From CAZHYV01 sp964537055 (GTDB taxonomy: Bacteria; Myxococcota_A; Polyangia; Palsa-1104; JAEUJZ01): a stretch of 64,000 bases of DNA. Made by a program: the position numbers and the translations under genes. Below the pieces are notes generated by a model, which was not told where the DNA came from, searched no databases, and worked only from the letters and a program-made list of their open reading frames with translations. Positions 52,252 through 60,238 of this stretch are shown in pieces. The stretch's first letter is position 1; the number at the start of each line of letters is the position of its first letter. The DNA lies in the NCBI GenBank assembly GCA_964537055.1, contig CAZHYV010000004.1, positions 1 to 64,000 of the forward strand. Reading direction: 5' to 3'.

Positions 52252-53532
52252 ATGCGTTCGTCGCGAATTCCAGGGTTTTTCCAAATGCCGGCCGAGCTTA
52301 GGCGGAAAGAGATTGCCACACGCTGCAAGCTATCCCAAGAAGAAGTGGATCATCTTCTCATGACAGGCCTTGATTTTTCCACCGCAGACCGAATGACCGA
52401 AAATGTCGTTGGTCTATTTAAGCTTCCTCTTTCGATTGCTACCAATTTCCAAATCAATGGAAAAGACTACCTCATTCCTCTTTGCATCGAAGAACCCTCG
52501 GTGGTTGCCGCCGCCTCCAGAGCAGCCCTTTTGGTCCGAGAGGGTGGTGGCTTTTCGGCTACTTCCGACCCACCTGTTATGATTGGACAGGTTCAACTAC
52601 TCGAGGTAAAGGATACGAAAGCGGCCAAAGAATCGCTCCTTGCTAGGCAAGATGAACTTATTTCTCTTGGGAACCAGATGGTGCCTTCCCTGGTTCGTCG
52701 TGGGGGCGGCTTGCGAGGAATCGAAGTACGTATTCTCACAGAAAGCCCATCCCCTCCTCGTCAAGCTACAGAACCACATCTTTCCTTCTCTACGACCTCA
52801 ACCACGAAAGCCTCATCCTCAGTCATCTCATCCACAAGAGCCCTATCTCCTGGACAAACATCTTCCGGCGAAATGGTGATCCATCTTCTGGTTGATTGCC
52901 AAGATGCGATGGGTGCCAATCTGACCAACCAAGTCGCAGAATCTTTGGCCCCAAGGCTTGCCGAGCTTTCGATGGGTCGCGTGGGACTACGCATCCTATC
53001 GAATCTTTCAATCTATCGGAAAGTCCAAGCAAAGTGTACCATTCCTGTAAGCACGCTTGCCTATCAATCTTTCTCAGGCGAAGAAATGCGAGACCGTATC
53101 ATTTCGGCAAGTGATTTTGCCAAAAAAGATCCCTTTCGAGCAGCCACCCACAACAAAGGAATTATGAACGGGGTAGATGCGCTAGTGATCGCGACGGGGA
53201 ATGATTTCCGTGCCGTAGAAGCAGGCGCACATGCCTACGCATCACTCTCGGGGAACTACCAGCCACTCGCCATTTGGAGTAAAAGCAAAGAAGGGCACTT
53301 ACAGGGAGAGCTAGAGATGCCTCTCTCGCTTGGAACCAAAGGAGGAACCCTTGCCGCCAGAAGGGATGTAGCCTTGGTACTTAAAATTCTCGAAATAGAG
53401 TCCGCCCAAGAACTTTCTCAGGTGGCTGGATGTGTAGGCCTTGCCACCAACCTTTCTGCGCTCCGGGCTCTTTCCAGTGGGGGCATCCAAAAAGCCCATA
53501 TGCCTCTCCATTACCGATCAATCGCAAAATAG
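52252..53532 (+). CDS. mvaA: Hydroxymethylglutaryl-CoA reductase, class II
   Basis: It interconverts HMG-CoA and mevalonate. The protein is 426 residues with the catalytic Glu in CIEEPSVVAAAS (80-81), DCQDAMGANLTNQ (216-228), Lys302 in ATHNKGIMNG, Asp318 in ATGNDFRAVEAG and the C-terminal His in GGIQKAHM (416). Class II is indicated by the compact N terminus and the motif variants. Residues about 165-207 are a Ser/Thr-rich insertion not expected in the family. A TATAAC box ends 6 nt before ATG 52252 and no ribosome binding site exists, so a leaderless start is possible. In this setting the enzyme most likely feeds isoprenoid synthesis. Confidence 0.95.
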   Translation: MRSSRIPGFFQMPAELRRKEIATRCKLSQEEVDHLLMTGLDFSTADRMTENVVGLFKLPLSIATNFQINGKDYLIPLCIEEPSVVAAASRAALLVREGGGFSATSDPPVMIGQVQLLEVKDTKAAKESLLARQDELISLGNQMVPSLVRRGGGLRGIEVRILTESPSPPRQATEPHLSFSTTSTTKASSSVISSTRALSPGQTSSGEMVIHLLVDCQDAMGANLTNQVAESLAPRLAELSMGRVGLRILSNLSIYRKVQAKCTIPVSTLAYQSFSGEEMRDRIISASDFAKKDPFRAATHNKGIMNGVDALVIATGNDFRAVEAGAHAYASLSGNYQPLAIWSKSKEGHLQGELEMPLSLGTKGGTLAARRDVALVLKILEIESAQELSQVAGCVGLATNLSALRALSSGGIQKAHMPLHYRSIAK

Positions 53533-53611
53533 ATCTTTGGTCGTAAATTGAACCTATTGTAACCAGGTCAGCCTAAATAGATAACACAGAGTTAGCCCCT
53601 TTATTCTTTCC

Positions 53612-53640
53612 TCGACCCCAGATATAGGCTGTGATATGAT
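53612..53640 (+). promoter_or_regulatory. Promoter of the DUF2804 gene, leaderless arrangement
   Basis: TCGACC (53612-53617), a 17-bp spacer and TATGAT (53635-53640). The predicted +1 is the ATG at 53647. Confidence 0.5.
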
Positions 53641-53646
53641 AGACAG

Positions 53647-54651
53647 ATGGAGCTTCTCCCATCCCTGCCCGAAAGTCTTGTGGACCTACCTTTTCAACAT
53701 ATTCCCCTAGGTACCTTCTCGGGGCATCTGCCGTACTTAAATTTTAAGCACCTATCCTCTCGTCCTTGGCAGCGCTTCACCCATCAGAAACATTGGATGT
53801 TTTTATCACTCACCGCCGATCCCATCTTTATGGGGATCGCTATTGTAGATTTAAGCTATGCTACCAAGGCCTTTTTGTTTGTATACGACCAGCAGAAAAT
53901 GTCTTTTCTTGTCCATTTTTCGAAAATGGGTCCTCCTCTGCTTGCAGGTGTGAAAGCAACCCCGACGTTCGATCGGATGGCGTGGTTTCGTTTTGGAGGA
54001 GTGTTTTTGTGCTTGTACAGCAGTCTTAAAGAGGAACGCTATGAGCTTACAGTCCACGCACCCCATCTTTTGATCGAAGCAGAGCTTTCCGGTAGGGAAG
54101 CACCTGCACCATTGTCAGCGATAGGGACACATGGACCCGGTCTCCTTCATACTACAGAAAAGTCTGTCTTCCTGAACGCAACTGGACAGCTGAGAGTAAA
54201 CGGAACGCTTCATTCCCTTAACCACGGTATCGCTGGTCTTGATTATACGCATGGATACCTGCCCCATCGGATGGACTGGCGCTGGGCGTTTGCACAAGGC
54301 CATGCGAAGACAGGAGAATCCGTGGCTTTTAATATTGCCGACGGCTCCTTGGGTGAATCTGAATGTGCTCTTTGGATCAATCAGGAGCTTATCCCAATTT
54401 CAAAAGGGGAATTCCAATTCTCAAATCATACAAGCAAGACCCCTTGGAGGATTTCTTCTTTGCACAAGACGGTAGATCTTCTATTTTACCCTGAAGAGTT
54501 TCATAAGGAGAAAAACAATTATGTGTTTGTTTCCTCAGACTACATCCAAGGCATAGGTCGCTTTTCTGGAAGTATCTCTCTTCCAAACCGCCCCACCCTA
54601 CTTATTGATAAACTCATCGGTGTCACCGAGGCTCAAAAGGTTAGCTGGTAA
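53647..54651 (+). CDS. DUF2804 family protein
   Basis: A 334-residue soluble protein with the pattern of DUF2804. It shows FMGIAIVDLSYATKAFLFVY near the N terminus, LDYTHGYLPHRMDWRWAFAQ in the middle, and SECALWINQELIPISKG, PWRISS and a closing GRFSGSISL strand. The fold is probably a lipocalin-like double beta-domain; its activity is unknown. There is no signal peptide. It is convergent with the DUF4143 ATPase, only 7 bp apart. Confidence 0.82.
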   Translation: MELLPSLPESLVDLPFQHIPLGTFSGHLPYLNFKHLSSRPWQRFTHQKHWMFLSLTADPIFMGIAIVDLSYATKAFLFVYDQQKMSFLVHFSKMGPPLLAGVKATPTFDRMAWFRFGGVFLCLYSSLKEERYELTVHAPHLLIEAELSGREAPAPLSAIGTHGPGLLHTTEKSVFLNATGQLRVNGTLHSLNHGIAGLDYTHGYLPHRMDWRWAFAQGHAKTGESVAFNIADGSLGESECALWINQELIPISKGEFQFSNHTSKTPWRISSLHKTVDLLFYPEEFHKEKNNYVFVSSDYIQGIGRFSGSISLPNRPTLLIDKLIGVTEAQKVSW

Positions 54652-54658
54652 GACTCCC

Positions 54659-55786
54659 TTACACCAGCTGCTGCAAAAACTTATATGCAGGACAAACACG
54701 AATTCCTTCCTTCGAAAGATAGTCTTTTTGCCCCATAAAAGAAATTTGCCAAGCTTCGCAATTGGGGAAACGTGTTTTTAAATACAGAAGTCCTCTTCCA
54801 ATGTCCGTATCATTCCATTTACAATCGATAAACCAAAGAGGCTTGCGGTTTTCCAGCACGACAAAATCAACCTCCCGGCCATCTATATCACGGAAATATC
54901 GTAGCTCTACGTCCCTACCTTCTGCATCCTCTCGAAAATGCACCCATTTCAGTAAATGGGAAGCCACCATATTCTCAAACCGCAATGAAGGCTCAGGAAC
55001 TAAAGACCAATCAAAATGATAATGTTTTTGCTCCTTTTGAACAGCTCTTATCTTAGGCTGTAACTTCCCTCCCTGAAAAGGAAGCAGCCGAAAGATAGCA
55101 TACAATCTTTCTAAAATACTTACCCATCGTGAAACAGTTTTATGGCTTGTCTGTAGATCTTCACGAAGAGAGTTAATGGATAAAGGGCTTCCCACCAGCT
55201 CAGGCAAACGTAGCGTAAGAAGTTCCATCTGTGATAAATCATTCACCCTCTCTAGGCTAGTAAGGTCTTCATGGAGGAGACGATTTCGATACTCACGCGA
55301 CCATCTCTTTGCTTCCATCTCAGATCCAATTAGAAAAGGCTCTGGAAAGCCTCCCAAAATAAGTAAATCATTCAATTCTTTTTGAAGTGTCAGATTTAGC
55401 TCTTTAACTGAAAATGGATGCAGACGCAGATAATGATATCTCCCCTGAAGGGAGTCTCCACCAAACCGATAAAAGTCGAGACGAGCGCTTCCCATTACTA
55501 AAATTTGGTGTTTTTTATCATCGAGATCATAAGTACCCTTCAAATAACTTCGCCAGAGGCGATATTTATGAAGCTCATCAAAAACCCAAAGAGGCGATGG
55601 AGGAAATTGATGCTTCAAAATTCTTTCTCGATGGAGAGGAGAATCCCAGTTTAAATAACCCAAAGGCTCCTGTAAAAGCTGTTTTGCGATGGTCGTTTTC
55701 CCTACCTGCCTAGGTCCTCCTACAAACACCATCTTTCGTTTAAGATCAGCCTGAATTTGAGATTGGAGATAACGTTCTTTTTTCAC
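54659..55786 (-). CDS. AAA+ ATPase with DUF4143 domain (copy 2)
   Basis: A 375-residue protein with Walker A GGPRQVGKTTIAK (about 23), Walker B LWVFDELHKYRLW (about 66) and sensor VMGSARLDFYR. A helix-turn-helix-like middle (LREDLQTSHKTVSRWVSILE) is followed by DUF4143 with FENMVASHLLKWV, REVDFVVLE and FIDCKWN. It is only distantly similar to copy 1, so the two were acquired separately. The start is GTG 55786, located at the predicted transcription start, so the mRNA should be leaderless. Confidence 0.9.
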   Translation of the reverse strand: MKKERYLQSQIQADLKRKMVFVGGPRQVGKTTIAKQLLQEPLGYLNWDSPLHRERILKHQFPPSPLWVFDELHKYRLWRSYLKGTYDLDDKKHQILVMGSARLDFYRFGGDSLQGRYHYLRLHPFSVKELNLTLQKELNDLLILGGFPEPFLIGSEMEAKRWSREYRNRLLHEDLTSLERVNDLSQMELLTLRLPELVGSPLSINSLREDLQTSHKTVSRWVSILERLYAIFRLLPFQGGKLQPKIRAVQKEQKHYHFDWSLVPEPSLRFENMVASHLLKWVHFREDAEGRDVELRYFRDIDGREVDFVVLENRKPLWFIDCKWNDTDIGRGLLYLKTRFPNCEAWQISFMGQKDYLSKEGIRVCPAYKFLQQLV

Positions 55787-55792
55787 ACAACA

Positions 55793-55821
55793 ATATTACG
55801 AGTTTTTTCACCCAGAGTCAA
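55793..55821 (-). promoter_or_regulatory. Strong promoter with -10 next to a GTG start
   Basis: Minus strand: TTGACT (55821-55816), 17-bp spacer, TAATAT (55798-55793), six bases before GTG 55786. This is the best promoter match in the window. Confidence 0.65.
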
Positions 55822-55859
55822 AATTACTCGCGAGTTTTTTCACCCAGAGTCAAAATTAC
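55799..55859 (+). repeat. Tandem 29-bp repeat covering the promoter -35 region
   Basis: CGAGTTTTTTCACCCAGAGT plus CAAAATTAC occurs at 55799-55827 and again at 55831-55859 (period 32). The first copy supplies the spacer and -35 of the ATPase promoter. The second repeats the -35 and spacer without a -10, and could be a duplicated operator or regulator site. Confidence 0.75.
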
Positions 55860-56004
55860 ACACACATCTATTTGTTCTCGCTTATTCTTTCAATCGAAGA
55901 CGTCTTTCTAGAGGCTTCCTTCTTGAATCTAGTAGAGCTGTAAGCTAATCATCTTTACCATAGTAGCCTACAAGAACACCTCACAAAATATCTACCAATC
56001 CGAA

Positions 56005-56041
56005 GCACTTCTGGTAAGCTTGCTTGCACTCTGGTAAGCTT
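56005..56041 (+). repeat. Short direct repeat upstream of corA
   Basis: GCACTTCTGGTAAGCTT (56005-56021) and GCACTCTGGTAAGCTT (56026-56041), period about 21 bp, ending 22 bp before the corA start. The spacing of two helical turns would suit a regulator site; no factor can be named. Confidence 0.5.
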
Positions 56042-56063
56042 CTCTTTTTGTAGAGGTACGGTC

Positions 56064-57122
56064 ATGATACGTGTTCTTGAACTAAATCGAGCAGTTGAAA
56101 ATGCTCGTGTTGTGGAGTACCAAGACGCCCAAGCAGCGCTTTTCGCCCAAAGGCCTGATTCCCATATCCTACGTTGGGTAGATATTACTGAGCAAACAAG
56201 CGAAGATATTGAACTTATTCGGAAAGGGTTTCAATTCCACCCCTTAACGCTTGAGGATTGCCTCCATTTCGATCAACGTCCAAAGCTAGAGGAATTTCCC
56301 GGGAATCACCCCTATGTATTTATTGTCATTCATAATTTTAAGATATGCATGACAGGAGATACAACCCATTCTGACGAAGCTTTGACCCTCCCTCAAAGTA
56401 GCCATTCTTCTACCAAAGAAAAGTCTTTGCTTCGGATGCAAGAGGTGCATGCCTATTTGGGCCCGAATTACCTCGTGACGGTACATCGCCATCCAATTGC
56501 TGAAATTGATGGATTATTTCAAAGGTTACGTTCTGATACCGGTCTTTTTCAAAGAGGATGCGATTTCCTTTATTATCTTCTTGCCGACCAACTATGCGAT
56601 AGCAATTTTCCCGTGCTCGAGCATCTTTCGGACGAACTCGATCAAATCGAGGAACTAGTGATCGCTTCTCCAGAAAAACGAGTGCTTACGTTAATTTACG
56701 ATACTCGGAAAGTGCTGGTAAGGATGAGAAGAACGTTATCCCCGCAGCGCGATCTGATGGCGCTGTTAGCACGTCATGGAGGTGGGACGTACATCCAGCC
56801 AAGCACAGCCCCCTATTTTCGCGACGTATATGACCACCTTGTTAGGATCAACGAAGCGATTGAATCAGGTCGCGACCTTTTAGGAAACTGTGTTGATGCA
56901 TATATGTCTTCAGTAGGACAGCGCACCAACGATATTGTAAAGCAGCTCACCATTCTTTCGTCAGTGATGCTGCCATTGACATTTGTGGTAGGCTTTTTCG
57001 GCATGAATTTTGACGCACTGCCTTTTCATTCGCTCGGTTGGTTTGTATTTGTTTTACTGGTGATGATTTTGATTTTGCCGACAGGCATGGTCTATTGGTT
57101 TCATCGGAAGAGATGGATATGA
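56064..57122 (+). CDS. corA: CorA-type magnesium/divalent-cation channel
   Basis: A 352-residue pentameric channel subunit. The cytoplasmic funnel domain (about 1-285) has FHPLTLEDCLHFDQRPKLEE and long stalk helices. Two C-terminal membrane helices follow, with the signature GFFGMNFDALPF (GMN near 314) between them and a basic tail (HRKRWI). AGAGG precedes the ATG. The stop overlaps the holB start (ATGA), so the two genes are coupled although functionally unrelated. Confidence 0.93.
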   Translation: MIRVLELNRAVENARVVEYQDAQAALFAQRPDSHILRWVDITEQTSEDIELIRKGFQFHPLTLEDCLHFDQRPKLEEFPGNHPYVFIVIHNFKICMTGDTTHSDEALTLPQSSHSSTKEKSLLRMQEVHAYLGPNYLVTVHRHPIAEIDGLFQRLRSDTGLFQRGCDFLYYLLADQLCDSNFPVLEHLSDELDQIEELVIASPEKRVLTLIYDTRKVLVRMRRTLSPQRDLMALLARHGGGTYIQPSTAPYFRDVYDHLVRINEAIESGRDLLGNCVDAYMSSVGQRTNDIVKQLTILSSVMLPLTFVVGFFGMNFDALPFHSLGWFVFVLLVMILILPTGMVYWFHRKRWI

Positions 57123-58135
57123 TTTCAAAGGTAGGGGGACTATCCTCCCCACCAAAGACGGCCTTAGAACCAAAGCGGCCCCCAGAATCGCTTGGGCTTG
57201 GGGGCATTTTGGGGCAAGAATTCGTAACATCACTCCTTCGAAAGTCGATTATTCAAAAGCGTTTGCACCATGCTTACCTCTTTGATGGGCCTTTTGGAGT
57301 AGGTAAGGCAACCTGTGCAAAAGCTCTTTTTGCAGCCCTCAACTGCGAAGCTCCCCCGGTCCCAGGAGATGCCTGCGGCAGCTGCAGATCATGTAGAAAA
57401 GTTATTTTTCAAACTCATCCCGACCTTATCTTTGTCGACATGACCCTTGCAGGGCTTGCCGAAGAAGTCGAGCGGCTTCTTGGCCGTCTCACCTCTTCTC
57501 CCTACGAAGGCAAAGCGGCTTTAGTCATTTTTGACCCAGCTGACGCCTTTGCCGCCCCCACAGCGATCACTGCAGCCAACCGTCTGCTAAAAACGTTAGA
57601 GGAGCCTAGGCAGAATATCTATTTTGTGCTGATTTGCCAAAACGCTCATGTCCTCTTACCCACTCTTCGTTCACGCATGCAACGAATCCGCTTTTCTCCG
57701 TTGCCAGAGGCACTCATCCAAGAAGCCGTCATTTCTCAAGGTTTTGCAAAAGGGCCTCTATCAGAGTCTATGTTGCGATTCGCTCAAGGTAGTTTAGGAC
57801 GAGTCCATGAAATTCTTGCAAACCAAGAGGACTGGGAGCAACGAATGAATTGCGCCCAAAGTCTTCTTGAAGCGGCTAAAGAAGGTAGTGTAAAACGGAT
57901 TGTCACAGTCTGTGCCCAAAGTGAGTTCTCTAACCGAGAGCAGGCCCAGCGGATTCTTGAGGGAATTCTCTTACTTTTATATGAGGATCTTAGCAAGAAC
58001 CATTCACGCACACTTCTTTTATCCAAGATTCGAGTGGTCCAAGAAACGATGGAGGCCATTCGCAGATTTATTACACCTCAATTCGCGCTTGAACGAATGT
58101 TGCGGAGAATGAAGCAGAGCATTGAATCTCTGTAG
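57119..58135 (+). CDS. holB: DNA polymerase III subunit delta'
   Basis: A clamp-loader subunit of 338 residues. It has a GILGQEFV start to the AAA+ core, Walker A GPFGVGKATCAK, a four-cysteine zinc module (NCEA, CGSCRSC), LLKTLEEPRQNIYFVLI and LPTLRSRMQRI (the SRC/SRM sensor box). ATG 57119 has GGAAG eight bases upstream and overlaps the corA stop by 4 nt; ATG 57113 is an alternative. It acts in the cytoplasm at the replication fork. Confidence 0.9.
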   Translation: MISKVGGLSSPPKTALEPKRPPESLGLGGILGQEFVTSLLRKSIIQKRLHHAYLFDGPFGVGKATCAKALFAALNCEAPPVPGDACGSCRSCRKVIFQTHPDLIFVDMTLAGLAEEVERLLGRLTSSPYEGKAALVIFDPADAFAAPTAITAANRLLKTLEEPRQNIYFVLICQNAHVLLPTLRSRMQRIRFSPLPEALIQEAVISQGFAKGPLSESMLRFAQGSLGRVHEILANQEDWEQRMNCAQSLLEAAKEGSVKRIVTVCAQSEFSNREQAQRILEGILLLLYEDLSKNHSRTLLLSKIRVVQETMEAIRRFITPQFALERMLRRMKQSIESL

Positions 58136-58422
58136 CGAGATACATTCCTTTAGAAGTACCTTCTTTTAAACGTGTTCTTACTAAGCGTATTCTTACCGTA
58201 ACAACAGATTAAGTAGTTAGACTCTCATTGCAGGTCCTTATTCTTGTCGGAGAAAGTAGGAACATGTAGTCTGAAGTAATTACTTATCTCACGAATTTTC
58301 ATACGATCTTTTACTTTTTTTCCTAACCAAAAATTTTTGTGTTAGGTTGCGCTCTCGTTAGGGCAGCAGAGAATACGTTTGCCCTTAATAACCCTGGTTG
58401 TAACTACCGTTTTGGAGATTTT

Positions 58423-59943
58423 ATGAAAACATATATTGCGCTTCTAGGAACCCTTCTTTTCCTTGCTTCTTGTAACTTTAGCATCCCGGCAAAGCCTTTT
58501 CCAGATCCAATGGATATGCCTCCCGTTGGAACACAAGATTTTAACGTAGCCAACATTGATACAAAATTCGGTGATACTAAAGGGGGAACGACCATCACCC
58601 TTACGGGCAAGGGGCTCACCCAAGATACCAAAGTGACGGTTGGCGATAAGGTAGCTGTGGTCAAAAGTGCATCTGCAGACGGGACTAGCCTTCAATTCAC
58701 TTTACCAGCAAGTCCAGGAACTGTGGGAAAGAAAACCATTACCCTCATGAACACAAAGGGTATGGTAGTCGAGTTAAAGGATGTGTTTACTTACTATTTA
58801 GGAAATATCTCTTTTACCAGTATGTCTTCAGCAGCAATTCTTAGTAGTACCTCTCCTTTGCATATTGCGGTAGCGAATCTTGATAATGACGCAAACAACA
58901 TTCAAGATCTTGCCATTGTCAATATGGACAACCGAAACGTTGATATTCTGGTTGGGGACGGCCAAGGGAACTTCAGCCTGAATCCAATCCTCCAGTTTAA
59001 CTTTGGTGGTACTTACCATAATTTTTCTGCTACTGGAGATTTCAACAACGACGGTCTTACCGATTTAGCCATTATCAGCCCAGGCGATAGTTTAATCGCG
59101 CTTGCCCAAAAACGTCCGGGAGCAACCAACGGTTTTGTTATTGAGGGAAACATAGGTTCTGGGAATATCCCAAATGCGATTGTTCTTGTGGATCTGGATG
59201 GAGATAACCGTCTTGACATTGCTGCAGCCAACACAGACACCACCAATATGAACCGTCTTAGCGTCTATCGTAATAATACTCCAGCCATGGGAGTCGTTAC
59301 CTACCTTCCTCCCCAAAAACTTCCTCTGCCAACTGCCGTTTCCTCCCTCCTAGCAGCGGACCTGAACAAGGATGGAAAAGTTGACTTGGTTGCTGCTTCC
59401 TCTACCAGCTTCCATGCCCTCCTTAACACAGGGATGGCCGCCACACTCTTTGCAGGCACTCCAGCGGACCAAGCTTTCTCAGGCTTTACTCCTCAGGCAG
59501 GGTTTTTTGCCCCTCTTTCGATGACCTCCTCATCTAACCAGATAGACCTTGCGTTTGTAGGAACGGATGGCACCAACAAGACCATGGCTTTCTATGATAA
59601 CACCTCTCCAGGGACCTCCCTTGCCTTTACCAAAAACACTGCCAGTGTGATGGTAGAGTCAGGCGTGGGAAATCCGGCAAGCTCTCTAGCCATGGTTGAT
59701 TTCAACAAAGATGGCTATAACGATTTTGTTGTCACCTCAGGTTCAACCATTCGGGTCTATCTTAGCAAAGCCTTAGAAGGAAAAGGCCTAGCTTTCGCAG
59801 ATGCGATTGTATTCCAGACCGTAACACCTACGGTCCTAAGAGACATGAAATTGGTAGATACCAACGCAGATGGATTAATGGATATCGTCACCATTTCTCG
59901 AAATGATGCAAAGGTCTACGTATTCCAAAATAGCTCAAACTAG
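58423..59943 (+). CDS. IPT/FG-GAP-repeat lipoprotein (copy 1)
   Basis: A 506-residue lipoprotein from ATG 58423 (GGAGA upstream; the in-frame 58339 start is rejected). The lipobox is LLFLASCNFS. An IPT/TIG Ig-like domain (about 40-125; DTKGGTTITLTGKGL) is followed by six or seven FG-GAP/VCBS propeller blades such as DFNNDGLTDLAIISP and DLNKDGKVDLVAAS with calcium-type DxDxDG loops. It is a surface adhesion or binding protein by analogy. It is a paralog of the next gene. The gap before it (58136-58422) holds no other gene. Confidence 0.9.
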   Translation: MKTYIALLGTLLFLASCNFSIPAKPFPDPMDMPPVGTQDFNVANIDTKFGDTKGGTTITLTGKGLTQDTKVTVGDKVAVVKSASADGTSLQFTLPASPGTVGKKTITLMNTKGMVVELKDVFTYYLGNISFTSMSSAAILSSTSPLHIAVANLDNDANNIQDLAIVNMDNRNVDILVGDGQGNFSLNPILQFNFGGTYHNFSATGDFNNDGLTDLAIISPGDSLIALAQKRPGATNGFVIEGNIGSGNIPNAIVLVDLDGDNRLDIAAANTDTTNMNRLSVYRNNTPAMGVVTYLPPQKLPLPTAVSSLLAADLNKDGKVDLVAASSTSFHALLNTGMAATLFAGTPADQAFSGFTPQAGFFAPLSMTSSSNQIDLAFVGTDGTNKTMAFYDNTSPGTSLAFTKNTASVMVESGVGNPASSLAMVDFNKDGYNDFVVTSGSTIRVYLSKALEGKGLAFADAIVFQTVTPTVLRDMKLVDTNADGLMDIVTISRNDAKVYVFQNSSN

Positions 59944-59972
59944 TCTTCCCCTCAAAAGCCGGCCTGATCGAA

Positions 59973-60014
59973 GGAAGGCCTGGTTGAGCGTTCTTTGCCT
60001 CATCTAGGCCTTCC
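59973..60014 (+). terminator. Hairpin after the FG-GAP gene, possible terminator
   Basis: GGAAGGCCT (59973-59981) pairs with AGGCCTTCC (60006-60014), with an inner TGAG/CTCA stem in the loop, followed by CTTTTC. The T-tract is short, so termination may be weak. The remainder of the gap to 60238 is plain. Confidence 0.55.
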
Positions 60015-60238
60015 CTTTTCGCCCTAACAGCCTACTATCTCCTACAAGCAGATTTCGTAATAACCTTTTAAGAAATTGGTGGCTTAGCTCTTCCTCAAGA
60101 AAAAACAAATTAGTCTGTATTTGCGCTTGAACCTGTGCTAAAATGAATAAACGTTTATCTTTCTAAAGCACATAGATAGACATGAAGCAAAAGAACGATC
60201 AAATGGTATCGTAGGTAATGAACGTAAAGGAGACAGTG

